From Streptobacillus notomytis (lineage in GTDB: Bacteria; Fusobacteriota; Fusobacteriia; Fusobacteriales; Leptotrichiaceae): a stretch of DNA of 64,000 bases. Both the position numbers and the translations under genes were made by a program. The stretch lies in assembly GCA_001612575.1 (NCBI GenBank), contig LJRV01000165.1, positions 34,449 to 98,448 on the forward strand, read 5' to 3'. The notes beneath the pieces were generated by a model. It was not told where the DNA came from. It made no database searches and was given only the letters and a program-made list of their open reading frames with translations. Of the stretch, positions 9,388-19,440 are shown piece after piece. The stretch's first letter is position 1; each line of letters opens with the position of its first letter.

Positions 9388-10185
9388 ATGTCATATGAAC
9401 AATTGTTTTTAAAAGATTTAGATGAATATAAAAAAGTTATAAAAGAATATAACGATAAAAAAAATAGGAAAAAAATTTGTGGAGAACAAGCTCTAAAACC
9501 TAATTTATATGAAAATATTTGCTTTGATGTATATAAAATAGATAATGAAAATTTAAATTATTATTTTAAATTTTCAGATGATAAAATAGTTAAAGTTACA
9601 TATGATGAATTAAATAAAAATTACAATATTGTTAAAAAATATTTGAATGAAAGAAATAAAGCTCATTTTTTAGATACTTTAAAAAATTTTAAGAATTTAA
9701 AAGAAACTTTTCCTGAAAATTATGAGAAAAATACAGAAAAAAATACAGTGAAATTAATATTGGTTTCTCTTGCTATAGTAATATATTATTCTAAAATGCT
9801 TAAATATTTTCAACATGAAATATCAAAGTTAGATATGAATAAGCTATATAATAAATATGATGAATTAGAATATAGAAAAGTGGAAAATTTATTAAGAGAT
9901 ATAACAACATTTTATGTGAAAACTTACTATAAATATCCTTTAAATGAGATAAGGGAAACATCAGAAATAATTGACTATTTAATGGAACACTATAACATAG
10001 ATAAACAAATGGAAGAATTAACAAGAAATTTAACAATAATAAAAGATGCAATATTTTATCAAATACAAAAAAAGGAAGAAAAATTGATAAATAGAAGAGA
10101 ATATATAATTCAAATATTGGGAATTGTATTTACAATATTAGGACTATTAATAGGATTTATTCAAATATATCAAGTATTTAATTAA
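9388..10185 (+). CDS. Unknown protein with C-terminal membrane anchor, inside pur operon
   Basis: 265 residues that I do not recognise. The sequence is very rich in Lys, Asn, Tyr and Glu and mostly helical. A hydrophobic stretch lies near residues 122-135 (LILVSLAIVIYYS). A strong C-terminal membrane segment covers residues 240-262 (GIVFTILGLLIGFIQIYQ) and ends 2-3 residues before the stop. There is no signal peptide, so the bulk probably faces the cytoplasm. No good ribosome binding site precedes the ATG, which lies 2 bases after the purE stop, so translation probably depends on coupling to purE. purC follows 18 bases later with its own AAGGAGG. It is not a known purine enzyme and looks like a later insertion into the operon. 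Confidence 0.75.
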   Translation: MSYEQLFLKDLDEYKKVIKEYNDKKNRKKICGEQALKPNLYENICFDVYKIDNENLNYYFKFSDDKIVKVTYDELNKNYNIVKKYLNERNKAHFLDTLKNFKNLKETFPENYEKNTEKNTVKLILVSLAIVIYYSKMLKYFQHEISKLDMNKLYNKYDELEYRKVENLLRDITTFYVKTYYKYPLNEIRETSEIIDYLMEHYNIDKQMEELTRNLTIIKDAIFYQIQKKEEKLINRREYIIQILGIVFTILGLLIGFIQIYQVFN

Positions 10186-10203
10186 AATATATAAGGAGGC
10201 AAC

Positions 10204-10923
10204 ATGGAAAAAAGAGACTTTTTATACGAAGGAAAGGCAAAGCAACTTTATTTAACAGATGACAAAGATTTAGTTATAGTTCTGTATAAAGATGATGCAA
10301 CTGCTGGAAATGGTGTAAAAAAAGGAAGTATTAAGAATAAGGGGATATTAAATAATGATATAACTACATTAATTTTTAATCTTTTGGAAGATCATGGAAT
10401 TAAAACTCATTTTGTAAAGAAAATAAATGAAAGAGAGCAACTTTGTCAAAAGGTTGATATTTTTCCACTTGAAGTTATAGTAAGAAATATAATAGCAGGG
10501 TCTATGGCTGAAAGACTAGGAATAAAAGAGGGTACAAAACCAGTTAATACAATATTTGAGATTTGCTATAAAAATGATAGTTATGGAGATCCTTTAATTA
10601 ATGATCATCACGCTGTAGCTTTAGGTCTTGTAACATATGATGAATTAAAAAAAATATATGATATAACAGATAAAATAAATAACTTATTAAAAGAAAAATT
10701 TGATAAATTAGGAATAAATTTAGTTGATTTTAAAATTGAATTTGGTAAAAATTCAAAGGGAGAAATATTACTTGCAGATGAAATTACTCCTGATACTTGT
10801 AGATTTTGGGATAAATTTACTGGAGAAAAATTAGATAAAGATAGATTTAGAAGAGATCTAGGAAATGTTGAAGAAGCTTATTTAGAAATATTTAAAAGAT
10901 TAGGGAGAAAAGATAATGAATAA
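10204..10923 (+). CDS. purC: SAICAR synthetase
   Basis: A 239-residue phosphoribosylaminoimidazole-succinocarboxamide synthase, which joins aspartate to CAIR using ATP. The N-terminus [10 protein letters not shown], the central [17 protein letters not shown] and the C-terminal [14 protein letters not shown] are all diagnostic and complete. The length is normal. AAGGAGG lies 5 bases before the ATG. The stop overlaps the purF start by 8 bases. It sits at the expected place in the pathway order after purE. Confidence 0.97.
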   Translation: MEKRDFLYEGKAKQLYLTDDKDLVIVLYKDDATAGNGVKKGSIKNKGILNNDITTLIFNLLEDHGIKTHFVKKINEREQLCQKVDIFPLEVIVRNIIAGSMAERLGIKEGTKPVNTIFEICYKNDSYGDPLINDHHAVALGLVTYDELKKIYDITDKINNLLKEKFDKLGINLVDFKIEFGKNSKGEILLADEITPDTCRFWDKFTGEKLDKDRFRRDLGNVEEAYLEIFKRLGRKDNE

Positions 10924-12286
10924 TACAAAAGTAGTAAAAAGAATTGAAGAGGGTGGATTATTTGCACTTTATTCAAATGATTTAAGAGATGATCTAGTAT
11001 CAATTTCATATTATGGACTTTACGCACTGCAACATAGAGGACAAGAAAGTGCAGGGATAACAATTTGTGATGCTACTTCTAGTGAAAATATAAGGCATAA
11101 GACAATTAAAGGTAAGGGTCTTGTCTCAGATGTATTCTCAGTTGAAGATTTAAGAAGTTATGTTGGAAATATATTAGTAGGACATATTAAATATGGGATT
11201 GAAAGTGGAACATCTAATAGAAATTACCAACCATTAAGAGGAGATTCATTATTAGGAAAACTATCTATTGTACATGCAGGAAATTTAATAAATACAGATA
11301 AAATCATTAATGAATTATTAGAAGAAGGATCAATGTTTCAAACTGAAACAGATACAGAAATTATACTAAAACTTATAGGTAAAAATGCAAAGTTTGGGTA
11401 TAAAAACGCTATATTAAACACTATAAAAAGAATAGAAGGAGCTTTTGCTATCGCAGTTATTATAGAAGACAAATTGGTAGCAGTAAGAGATCCTTATGGT
11501 ATAAGACCTCTTTGTTTAGGTAGGTTTAAAGATGGAACTTATATAGTTGCATCAGAATCTTGTGCTATTGATAGTATTGGGGCAAGCTTTATTAGGGATA
11601 TAGAGCCAGGAGAAATGATAATAATAGATAAGAATGGCATAGAATCAATAATATATAATTCTCAGAAAGAAAGAGCTTATTCATCTTTTGAATACATATA
11701 TTTTGCAAGACCTGATAGTGTTATTGATGGTTTAAGTGTTTATGAAGCAAGACATTCTTGCGGTAAATATCTTTATGAACAAAATCCTATTAAAGCAGAT
11801 TTAGTAATAGGTGTTCCTGATTCAGGAGTAGCTGCAGGTATTGGATTTTCGGAAGCAAGTGGAATACCTTATGCCACAGCATTATTAAAAAATAAGTATA
11901 TAGGTAGAACCTTTATTATGCCAGGTCAGGCTTCAAGGGAAATGGCAGTTAGATTAAAATTAAATGCAATGAAAACATTAATATCAGGTAAGAGAATAGT
12001 TGTTGTAGATGATTCATTAGTTCGTGGAACTACATCTAAAATATTAATAAAAATACTTTATGAAGCTGGAGCAAGTGAGGTTCACTTTAGGTCAGCATCA
12101 CCTGTAGTAATAAGTGAATCATATTTTGGTGCAAGTATAGCCAGTGATAAGGAGTTAATAGGAAATATTATGACTATTGATGAAATAAGGGATCATATAG
12201 GTGCAACTACACTAGGATATTTATCAATAGAGAATTTAGTAAAAGCTTTAAATGGATTAGATTGTAACTTAGATTGTTTTAAATAA
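10916..12286 (+). CDS. purF: Amidophosphoribosyltransferase with degenerate glutaminase site
   Basis: A 456-residue PurF, the first committed step (PRPP to phosphoribosylamine). The PRTase half looks intact: the PRPP loop [13 protein letters not shown], the FARPD motif and [12 protein letters not shown]. The N-terminal Ntn-glutaminase half keeps the fold ([17 protein letters not shown]) but not the chemistry. Where family members read EECGVFGI this protein reads EEGGLFAL, so the nucleophilic Cys is Gly; the first Cys comes only near residue 51. HVRY is HIKY (Arg73 to Lys) and HNGNL is HAGNL (Asn101 to Ala). By alignment from memory with the B. subtilis enzyme, two of four Fe-S cysteines are Ser, and the tail ends at CNLDCFK. 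It overlaps purC. It probably uses free ammonia, and it may be inactive. Confidence 0.9.
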   Translation: MNNTKVVKRIEEGGLFALYSNDLRDDLVSISYYGLYALQHRGQESAGITICDATSSENIRHKTIKGKGLVSDVFSVEDLRSYVGNILVGHIKYGIESGTSNRNYQPLRGDSLLGKLSIVHAGNLINTDKIINELLEEGSMFQTETDTEIILKLIGKNAKFGYKNAILNTIKRIEGAFAIAVIIEDKLVAVRDPYGIRPLCLGRFKDGTYIVASESCAIDSIGASFIRDIEPGEMIIIDKNGIESIIYNSQKERAYSSFEYIYFARPDSVIDGLSVYEARHSCGKYLYEQNPIKADLVIGVPDSGVAAGIGFSEASGIPYATALLKNKYIGRTFIMPGQASREMAVRLKLNAMKTLISGKRIVVVDDSLVRGTTSKILIKILYEAGASEVHFRSASPVVISESYFGASIASDKELIGNIMTIDEIRDHIGATTLGYLSIENLVKALNGLDCNLDCFK

Positions 12287-12306
12287 ATATAATTGGAGGA
12301 ATATTG

Positions 12307-13308
12307 ATGTCAAATTCATATAAATTATCTGGTGTAGATAAAGAGGAGGGATATAAGGCTGTAAAATTAATGAGAGAAAGAGTTTCAAAGACTCATAATA
12401 GTTCAGTTTTAAATGACTTGGGTGGTTTTGGTGCAATGTATGAACTTGGAAGATATAAAAACCCTGTTCTTGTCTCAGGAACTGATGGTGTAGGAACTAA
12501 ACTTCATATAGCATTAAAACAAAAAAAATATGATACAATAGGTATAGATGCAGTAGCAATGTGTGTAAATGATATATTATGTCATGGTGCAAAACCTCTA
12601 TTTTTTCTTGATTATATAGCCTGTGGTAAATTATCAGCAGAAGTTGCAGTAGAAATTGTATCTGGAATAGCTCAAGGTTGTCTTGAGAGTAAAATGGCTT
12701 TAATAGGTGGAGAAACTGCTGAAATGCCAGGCTTTTATAAACCAGGAGATTATGATATAGCAGGATTTTGTGTAGGAGTTGTTGAAAAAGATAGAATAAT
12801 AAATGGTTCAAAGGTTAAAGACGGGGATATAATAATAGGACTGGCATCAAGTGGATTTCATAGTAATGGTTATTCATTAATAAGAAAAGTATTTTCAGAC
12901 TATAATGAAGAGGTTTTTGGTAGAAAAATTGATGAAATTTTACTTACTCCTACAAGAATTTATGTAAAAAATGTACTTCAAATCTTAGATAAGTTCAATG
13001 TTAATGGTATGGCACATATTACAGGAGGAGGATTGATAGAAAATTTACCAAGGGCTATGAGTAAAGATTTATCACCTGTGATATTTAAAGATAAGTTAAT
13101 AGTTCCTGAAATATTTAAAGAATTACAAAAAAGGGGTAATATAAGTGAGGATGAAATGTTTGGAACATTTAACATGGGAGTAGGTTTTACTTTAATAGTT
13201 GATAAAGAAGATGCAGATAATATATTAAAAGAATTATATAATTTAGGAGAGATGCCCTTTATAATAGGTCATATAGAAAAAGGAGATAACACATTATGTC
13301 TAAAATAG
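12307..13308 (+). CDS. purM: Phosphoribosylformylglycinamidine cyclo-ligase (AIR synthetase)
   Basis: A 333-residue PurM, which closes FGAM to AIR with ATP. Typical features are GFGAMYELG, VSGTDGVGTKL, MCVNDILCHGAKPLFFLDY, GGETAEMPG, and HITGGGLIENLPR near the end. TTG at 12304 would add one residue. I chose ATG 12307 because GGAGGA ends 6 bases before it. It overlaps purN by 13 bases. The length is normal and all expected glycine-rich motifs are present. Confidence 0.96.
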   Translation: MSNSYKLSGVDKEEGYKAVKLMRERVSKTHNSSVLNDLGGFGAMYELGRYKNPVLVSGTDGVGTKLHIALKQKKYDTIGIDAVAMCVNDILCHGAKPLFFLDYIACGKLSAEVAVEIVSGIAQGCLESKMALIGGETAEMPGFYKPGDYDIAGFCVGVVEKDRIINGSKVKDGDIIIGLASSGFHSNGYSLIRKVFSDYNEEVFGRKIDEILLTPTRIYVKNVLQILDKFNVNGMAHITGGGLIENLPRAMSKDLSPVIFKDKLIVPEIFKELQKRGNISEDEMFGTFNMGVGFTLIVDKEDADNILKELYNLGEMPFIIGHIEKGDNTLCLK

Positions 13309-13844
13309 CAGTTTTAGTTTCAGGTAGTGGAACTAATTTGAGAAAAATATTAGAAAATGATATTGAAGTAGCTACTGTGATTTCAGATAGAAAATGTTTA
13401 TCAGAGGATATAGCAAAAGAATATAATATTCCATATTTTGAGCTTGAAAGAAAAGATATTTCAAATAAGATATTAAATCTACTTAATGATTTTGATATTG
13501 ATTTAATAGTACTTGCAGGCTTTCTCTCTATAATTAAAGGGGATATTTTAGATAAATATGAAAATAGAATAATTAATATACATCCCTCTTTAATACCTAA
13601 GTATTCAGGGGTTGGTATGTATGGGATGAAAATACATGAAAAAGTATTTGAAAATAAAGAAAAAATAAGTGGAACAACCATACATTATGTAACAAAAGGT
13701 GTAGATGAGGGTAAAATAATTAGACAGGAAGTAGTTGATATTAAAGATGCTAGAAATCCTGAGGATATTCAAAGGTTAATACTTGAAAGAGAATGGGAAG
13801 TTTATCCTAGAATAATAAAAGAAATATTAGATGGGAGAAAATAA
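13296..13844 (+). CDS. purN: Phosphoribosylglycinamide formyltransferase
   Basis: A 182-residue folate-dependent GAR transformylase. Visible motifs are VSGSGTNL at the N-terminus (usual family form), [20 protein letters not shown] with the catalytic Asn-His region, [17 protein letters not shown], and a final WEVYPRII. The start lies inside purM and the stop shares one base with the purH start, so all three genes are coupled. It is slightly short but complete. Confidence 0.95.
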   Translation: MSKIAVLVSGSGTNLRKILENDIEVATVISDRKCLSEDIAKEYNIPYFELERKDISNKILNLLNDFDIDLIVLAGFLSIIKGDILDKYENRIINIHPSLIPKYSGVGMYGMKIHEKVFENKEKISGTTIHYVTKGVDEGKIIRQEVVDIKDARNPEDIQRLILEREWEVYPRIIKEILDGRK

Positions 13845-15346
13845 TGAAAAGAGCTTTAATTTCTGTTTTTGATAAAGAAAATATTTTAGAAATTGCTAGA
13901 TTTTTAGAAAAAAAAGGAGTTGAAATAATATCTACAGGTGGTAGCTATAACTACCTTAAAGAAAATGATGTTAAAGTTATTGATATTAGTGAAGTTACAA
14001 ATTTTCCAGAAATGTTAGACGGAAGAGTTAAAACCTTACACCCTAATATACATGGTGGAATACTTGCTATAAGAGATAAAAAAGAGCATATGAATACTAT
14101 TAGAGAATATAATATAGATACAATAGATTATGTAATAGTTAATCTTTACCCATTTTTTGATAAGGTTAAGGAAAATTTAACAGAAGCTGAAAAAATTGAG
14201 TTTATAGACATAGGTGGACCAAGTATGCTTAGATCAGCTGCTAAATCTTTTAAAGATGTAGTAGTAATTAGTGATAAATCAGACTATAACCCAATAATGA
14301 ATGAAATTAATGAAACAGGAGATGTAAGTTTAAGTACAAGAAAAAAACTTGCAGCTAAAGTATTTAATTTAACTTCTGCTTATGATAGTGCAATATTTAA
14401 TTTTTTAAATGAAGAAGAGTTTCCAAAATATTTAACTATATCATATACTAAAGAAAGTGAAATGAGATATGGAGAAAATTCTCATCAAATGGCAGCATAT
14501 TATGTAGATAATATGAATGAGGGGGCTATGAAAGATTTTAAACAATTAAATGGAAAAGAACTTTCATATAATAATATTAGAGATATGGATTTAGCTTGGA
14601 AAGTAGTTTGTGAATTTGATGAAATTGCTTGTTGTGCAGTTAAACATTCTACTCCTTGTGGGGTTGCTATAGGTAGTGATGTTAAAGATGCTTACATTAA
14701 AGCATATGAATGTGATCCTGTATCTATTTTTGGTGGTATAGTTGCAATAAATAATGAAGTTGATTTAGAAACAGCTGAACTTTTAAGTAAAATCTTCTTA
14801 GAGATAGTTATAGCTCCTAGCTTTACAAAAGAGGCTTTAGAAAAGTTAAAAACTAAAAAGAATTTAAGAGTAATAGAGTGTAATAAAAAACCTATTGATA
14901 AAAAAGAAATGGTTAAGGTAGATGGGGGTATGCTTTATCAGGACGTGGATAACATCCTTTATTCAGATCTTGAAGTTGTTACTAAAAAGAAAGTTGAAGA
15001 ACTAGAAATGAAAGATTTAATATTTGGATTAAAGGTAGTTAAGTATGTAAAATCTAATGCAATAGTTATAGCTAAGGATGGAAGAACTTTAGGAATAGGA
15101 GCAGGAGAAGTTAGTAGAATTTGGGCAGCTGAAAAAGCACTTGAAAGATCTAAGGAAACTAGTGGTGCTATAATGGCATCTGATGCTTTCTTCCCATTTG
15201 AGGATGTAGTAAATATGGCTGGGAAATACAAGATATCATCAATAATACAACCAGGTGGATCTATTAATGATGAAAAATCAATAAAAGCTTGTGATGAGAA
15301 TAATATAGCTATGGTAATTTCAAAAATTAGACATTTTAAACATTAA
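13844..15346 (+). CDS. purH: Bifunctional AICAR formyltransferase / IMP cyclohydrolase
   Basis: A 500-residue bifunctional enzyme for the last two steps to IMP. The N-terminal cyclohydrolase domain carries [25 protein letters not shown] and VNLYPF. The C-terminal transformylase domain carries [29 protein letters not shown] (the Lys-His pair) and the final DAFFPFED and [10 protein letters not shown] region. The TAATG overlap with purN implies coupled translation. Length and motifs are normal. Confidence 0.97.
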   Translation: MKRALISVFDKENILEIARFLEKKGVEIISTGGSYNYLKENDVKVIDISEVTNFPEMLDGRVKTLHPNIHGGILAIRDKKEHMNTIREYNIDTIDYVIVNLYPFFDKVKENLTEAEKIEFIDIGGPSMLRSAAKSFKDVVVISDKSDYNPIMNEINETGDVSLSTRKKLAAKVFNLTSAYDSAIFNFLNEEEFPKYLTISYTKESEMRYGENSHQMAAYYVDNMNEGAMKDFKQLNGKELSYNNIRDMDLAWKVVCEFDEIACCAVKHSTPCGVAIGSDVKDAYIKAYECDPVSIFGGIVAINNEVDLETAELLSKIFLEIVIAPSFTKEALEKLKTKKNLRVIECNKKPIDKKEMVKVDGGMLYQDVDNILYSDLEVVTKKKVEELEMKDLIFGLKVVKYVKSNAIVIAKDGRTLGIGAGEVSRIWAAEKALERSKETSGAIMASDAFFPFEDVVNMAGKYKISSIIQPGGSINDEKSIKACDENNIAMVISKIRHFKH

Positions 15347-15354
15347 GGAGTTTT

Positions 15355-16563
15355 ATGAAGATATTAATAATAGGATCAGGTGGAAGAGAAGATGCCATTA
15401 TGTGGAAACTTAAACAAAACCCTAATGTAGAAATGGTATATACGATGACATCTAGTGATATATTTGAAATAAGGAACTTTGCTTTAAAGGAAAAAATAGA
15501 TTTAACTATAGTTGGAAGTGAAGAACTTTTAGTTAAAGGTATAGTAAATGAATTTAATAATTTCGGATTAAAAATATTTGGACCTGATAAAAAGGCAGCA
15601 ATGTTAGAGGGGTCTAAAGATTTTGCTAAAAAATTTATGAAAAAATATGGGGTTAATACTGCAAAATATGAATCATTTACAGATAAGGTAAAAGCAGAAG
15701 AATATATTAGGGAAAATATGAAATATCCTATAGTTATTAAAGCAAGTGGACTTGCAGCTGGTAAAGGAGTAATAATAGCTAAAAATGAAAATGAAGCTTT
15801 AAAAGCTATAACTGATATTATGGAAGATAAAGTTTTTGGATCAGCTGGAGATGTATTAGTAATAGAAGAGTTTTTAAAAGGAGTTGAGGTTTCTATACTT
15901 TCAATAACTGATGGTAATGTAATATTACCGTTTAAGTCTGCAAAGGATCATAAAAAAATACTTGAGAACGAAAAAGGATTAAATACTGGAGGTATGGGTG
16001 TAATATCACCTAATCCATACTATAATGAAAGAGTGGAAAGAGAATTTATAGAAAAAATATTAAATCCTACTCTTAAAGGATTAAAACAGGAAAAAATGAG
16101 CTTTTCAGGTATAATATTTTTTGGATTAATGATAACAGAAGATGGAGTTTATTTACTTGAATATAATATGAGATTAGGAGATCCTGAAACACAATGTTTG
16201 TTACCTTTAATGGAAAGTGATTTAATAGAAATAATTAATATGTCCTTAGAAAAAAGATTAGATGAGGTAGAAATTAAATGGAAGAATGAACATTCTTGTT
16301 GTGTAGTTATTGCAGCAAGTGGTTATCCAGAAAAATATGAAAAAGGCAAAGAAATTACAGGTATAGAAATGGTAGATAAGGATACACAGGTATTTTTAGC
16401 TGGAGTAAAAAAAGAGGCTGGAAAGTATTATACAAATGGTGGAAGAGTACTAAATATTGTATCTCAGGCAAAAACAAGAGAAGAAGTTATAAAAAAAGTA
16501 TATGAAGAGCTAGAAAAAATATCATTTGAAGGTAAGTATTTTAGAAAAGATATAGGTAGATAG
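15355..16563 (+). CDS. purD: Phosphoribosylamine-glycine ligase
   Basis: A 402-residue ATP-grasp enzyme that converts phosphoribosylamine and glycine to GAR. Motifs are GSGGRED at the N-terminus (usually GSGGREH), KASGLAAGKGVIIA, GGMGVISPNPYY and LLEYNMRLGDPETQ. The N-terminal domain is somewhat shorter than usual, lacking the segment normally containing APGN. It takes the unstable product of PurF, so its presence argues that the odd PurF still makes phosphoribosylamine. It is the last gene of the operon and a hairpin terminator follows directly. Confidence 0.95.
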   Translation: MKILIIGSGGREDAIMWKLKQNPNVEMVYTMTSSDIFEIRNFALKEKIDLTIVGSEELLVKGIVNEFNNFGLKIFGPDKKAAMLEGSKDFAKKFMKKYGVNTAKYESFTDKVKAEEYIRENMKYPIVIKASGLAAGKGVIIAKNENEALKAITDIMEDKVFGSAGDVLVIEEFLKGVEVSILSITDGNVILPFKSAKDHKKILENEKGLNTGGMGVISPNPYYNERVEREFIEKILNPTLKGLKQEKMSFSGIIFFGLMITEDGVYLLEYNMRLGDPETQCLLPLMESDLIEIINMSLEKRLDEVEIKWKNEHSCCVVIAASGYPEKYEKGKEITGIEMVDKDTQVFLAGVKKEAGKYYTNGGRVLNIVSQAKTREEVIKKVYEELEKISFEGKYFRKDIGR

Positions 16564-16591
16564 GGATGAAAAATATTTTCATCCCTATTTT
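16561..16591 (+). terminator. Terminator of the purine operon
   Basis: A hairpin with a 10-bp perfect core (GGGATGAAAA/TTTTCATCCC), a 3-base loop and flanking TA/TA pairs starts at the purD stop codon. The tail is TATTTT, weaker than a clean T run. It lies about 5 bases before the next promoter. Confidence 0.8.
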
Positions 16592-16595
16592 AATA

Positions 16596-16624
16596 TTGTA
16601 AACGCTTGCATATCGAGGTATAAT
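16596..16624 (+). promoter_or_regulatory. Pullulanase promoter overlapping a cre/LacI-type operator
   Basis: TTGTAA (16596-16601), a 17-base spacer and a perfect TATAAT (16619-16624). The 14 bases at 16597-16610, TGTAAACGCTTGCA, fit the catabolite-responsive-element consensus TGWAARCGYTWNCW at every position. They cover most of the -35 box and the start of the spacer. A LacI/CcpA-family repressor bound here would block RNA polymerase. The gene behind it degrades alpha-glucans, which fits sugar control. Which regulator binds is not known from this window. Confidence 0.7.
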
Positions 16625-16646
16625 ATTGTGTAGAGTGGAGGTATAT

Positions 16647-19433
16647 ATGAATAAATTATTTAGGAAATTAATATTTACTTTTTTACTTCTAATACAAATA
16701 ATTGTATTTTCAGCAAGTACTAAGGTAACTATACATTATCAGCCAAGCGAAAACTTAGAATGGGATTTATGGGTTTGGCCAGATAAAGAGAATGGAAATG
16801 CATACGCTTTTGATAAAGAAGATGAATTTGGTAAATATGCAGAAATTACCTTAGATGGTAATCATAAAAAGGTAGGATATATAGTTAGGCTTTCAGATTG
16901 GTCTAAGAAAGATGTAGGAGAAGATAGATTTATTAATATTGAAGATGGAGAAGCTGAAATATGGGTTAAATCTAAGGATTCTAATACATATTATTCTAAT
17001 CCAGATAAGGCACCATTAATGTTTGATAATGTTAATTTAGATATTAAATATTATCCAGTTGAAAAAGATGCTAAAAAATATAGGGTAAAAGTATGGGCAG
17101 ATGGATTAAAACCTAAATATATTAATCTAGTTAAAGATGGAGAAAAATTCGTAGCTAAAGGTAATTATGAAGGTAAGGATATTACTAAATTAAATTTTGA
17201 GATTACTAAGAGATGGTGGTTTTTCTTTGAAAAGAAAGTTGATGTTTTAAGAGAAATTACTAAAATTGATGAAAGTGCTAATGTAGATATTTATATAAAT
17301 CAGGAAGATAAGACTATATATAAATCAGAAAAAGCAGCAACTAAACCAAAGCTTATTGAAAATGCTAGTATAGATTCAATGAATAGCATAACAGTTAAGA
17401 CAAATAAGAACTTTAATTTAAAAAAAGAGATATCTAGAGGAATTATAACAAACCTTGATAATAGTATAAAAGAAATTATTTCATTAACAGAAGATGGAGT
17501 ACAAACTGATAAATTTAAAATAGTTTTTGATAAAAATTTAGATTTAAGAAATAAAGATGGAAGAGTAATAATGTCTACATTTGGTGAAGCTAAAGTTAAT
17601 TTAGGCGCTGTAGTTAGAGATAAAAGCTTTGATGATTTTTATGCATATGATGGAGATCTTGGAGCTATATATACTAAAGATGAGACAACTATTAAAGTAT
17701 GGGCTCCTACAGCAGATTTTGTAAACCTTTTAATATATGAAGGAGAAAAAATCATTAAAAAGACTATGACTTTAGGAGAAAAAGGAGTTTATTCTATAAC
17801 TTTATCTGGAGATAAATTGGGATTAGTTTATCAATTTGAAGTTGGTGTAAATGGTGAAGTAAATATTACTAATGATCCATATACTTACTCAACTACAATA
17901 AATGGAGAAAAATCAGTAGTAGTTAACCCAACTATTTCAAATGTAGATTATCCAAATATTAATAATGTAATAATATATGAATTACATGTAAGGGATTTAT
18001 CATCTCATCCAGCAAGTGGAATAAAGAATAAAGGGAAATTTTTAGGATTAACAGAGACAGGAACTAAAACAAAAAGTGGTCAAATTACAGGACTTGACTA
18101 TATTAAATCATTAGGTGTAACATATATTCAACTTTTACCTATATATGATTTTAGCTCATATTCTGTGGATGAAAAAAATCAATTTGCTAGATATAATTGG
18201 GGATATGATCCTGTAAATTATAACACGGTTGAAGGTTCATATTCTACTAATCCATATGATCCTAATGTTAGAATAGAAGAATTACAAAAAACTATAGACA
18301 TACTTCATAAAAATAACTTAGGTGTAATTATGGATGTTGTTTATAATCATGTATTTAGTGCAGGTGAACATGCATTTAATAAGATAGTACCAAATTATTA
18401 CTATAGATATGATGATGAAGGAAATTTAACTAATGGTACTGGAGTAGGAAATGATATTTCTAGTGAGAGAAAAATGGTTAGAAAATTCATAATAGATAGT
18501 GCAAAATATTGGGCTAAAACATTTAAATTAGATGGGTTCCGTTTTGATTTAATGGGTATACTTGATGTTGATACTATGAATGAATTAAGAGATGAGATGA
18601 AAAAAATTAATCCTAATTTCTTTATACTAGGAGAAGGTTGGGATATGGGAACATTAGATCCTGAAATTAAAGCAAATCAAAATAATGCTAATAAACTTAA
18701 AGATATTGCATTCTTTAATGATGATTTTAGAGATGCAGTTAAAGGTTCAACTTTTGGAGAAATAGGTAAAGGCTTTATAAGTGGAAATCTAAAACAAGAA
18801 GAAAGATTATTTGCATCTATAAAAGGTGGAGAAGGTATAAGAACATATACATCACCTATGCAATTAATACAATATGTTGAAGCACATGATAACCTTACTT
18901 TATTTGATCAAATTAGTAGAACTAATAATACTGAAGATTTAGCAACTATAACTAGAAGACATAATCTTGGAACTACTATAGTTCTTTTATCTCAAGGAGT
19001 TCCATTTATACATGCAGGACAAGAATTTTTAAGAACTAAAGGTGGAGATGAAAATTCATATAAATCAAGTGATGAGGTAAATAGACTTGATTGGGATCTT
19101 GCAAGAAAAAATAGGGCAAGTGTTAAATTAGTTAGAGAATTAATCAAGATACGTAAAGAAAATCCTGATTTTAATTTAAAGACATTTGATGAGGTTAATA
19201 AAATAATAAAGCCTATTAAAGTTATAGATCAAGTAATTGCATATACTCAAGCTGATAAAATAATAGCGTTTAATGCTAGTTCAAAAGATAAAGAAATAGA
19301 GATACCTAATGGTAAATATATAGTTCTTGTTAAAGGGAACATGGCAAATTCAAAAGGACTTGGAGAAATTGAAATAAAAGAAAGTAAGGTTATAGTGCCT
19401 ATGCAATCGGCATTATTACTTAAAAAGAAATAA
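16647..19433 (+). CDS. pulA: Secreted type I pullulanase (GH13)
   Basis: 928 residues with a Sec signal peptide (a hydrophobic run to FSAS near residue 22, no lipobox Cys). Then come an N-terminal CBM41-like starch-binding module (EWDLWVWP), further beta domains, and a GH13 barrel with YNWGYDP. The catalytic nucleophile is in DGFRFDLMG (Asp near 633), the acid/base is in GEGWD (Glu near 663), and AHDN lies near 747. It cleaves alpha-1,6 branches of glycogen or pullulan outside the cytoplasm. A TTG at 16626 is in frame, but GGAGG sits 5 bases before ATG 16647, so I start there. It is transcribed alone between two terminators, probably under carbon control. Confidence 0.95.
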   Translation: MNKLFRKLIFTFLLLIQIIVFSASTKVTIHYQPSENLEWDLWVWPDKENGNAYAFDKEDEFGKYAEITLDGNHKKVGYIVRLSDWSKKDVGEDRFINIEDGEAEIWVKSKDSNTYYSNPDKAPLMFDNVNLDIKYYPVEKDAKKYRVKVWADGLKPKYINLVKDGEKFVAKGNYEGKDITKLNFEITKRWWFFFEKKVDVLREITKIDESANVDIYINQEDKTIYKSEKAATKPKLIENASIDSMNSITVKTNKNFNLKKEISRGIITNLDNSIKEIISLTEDGVQTDKFKIVFDKNLDLRNKDGRVIMSTFGEAKVNLGAVVRDKSFDDFYAYDGDLGAIYTKDETTIKVWAPTADFVNLLIYEGEKIIKKTMTLGEKGVYSITLSGDKLGLVYQFEVGVNGEVNITNDPYTYSTTINGEKSVVVNPTISNVDYPNINNVIIYELHVRDLSSHPASGIKNKGKFLGLTETGTKTKSGQITGLDYIKSLGVTYIQLLPIYDFSSYSVDEKNQFARYNWGYDPVNYNTVEGSYSTNPYDPNVRIEELQKTIDILHKNNLGVIMDVVYNHVFSAGEHAFNKIVPNYYYRYDDEGNLTNGTGVGNDISSERKMVRKFIIDSAKYWAKTFKLDGFRFDLMGILDVDTMNELRDEMKKINPNFFILGEGWDMGTLDPEIKANQNNANKLKDIAFFNDDFRDAVKGSTFGEIGKGFISGNLKQEERLFASIKGGEGIRTYTSPMQLIQYVEAHDNLTLFDQISRTNNTEDLATITRRHNLGTTIVLLSQGVPFIHAGQEFLRTKGGDENSYKSSDEVNRLDWDLARKNRASVKLVRELIKIRKENPDFNLKTFDEVNKIIKPIKVIDQVIAYTQADKIIAFNASSKDKEIEIPNGKYIVLVKGNMANSKGLGEIEIKESKVIVPMQSALLLKKK

Positions 19434-19440
19434 AAATACA

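Noticed and set aside
13259..13681. Minus-strand 140-codon frame opposite purN
   Set aside because: It is a shadow frame of purM/purN with low-complexity Ser/Ile/Leu sequence and no ribosome binding site. The same applies to the other frames opposite purL, purH, ftsK and mreB.
16626..16646. Upstream TTG start of pulA
   Set aside because: It would add MCRVEVY before the signal peptide, lies 2 bases from the -10 box and has no ribosome binding site. GGAGG fits the ATG at 16647.
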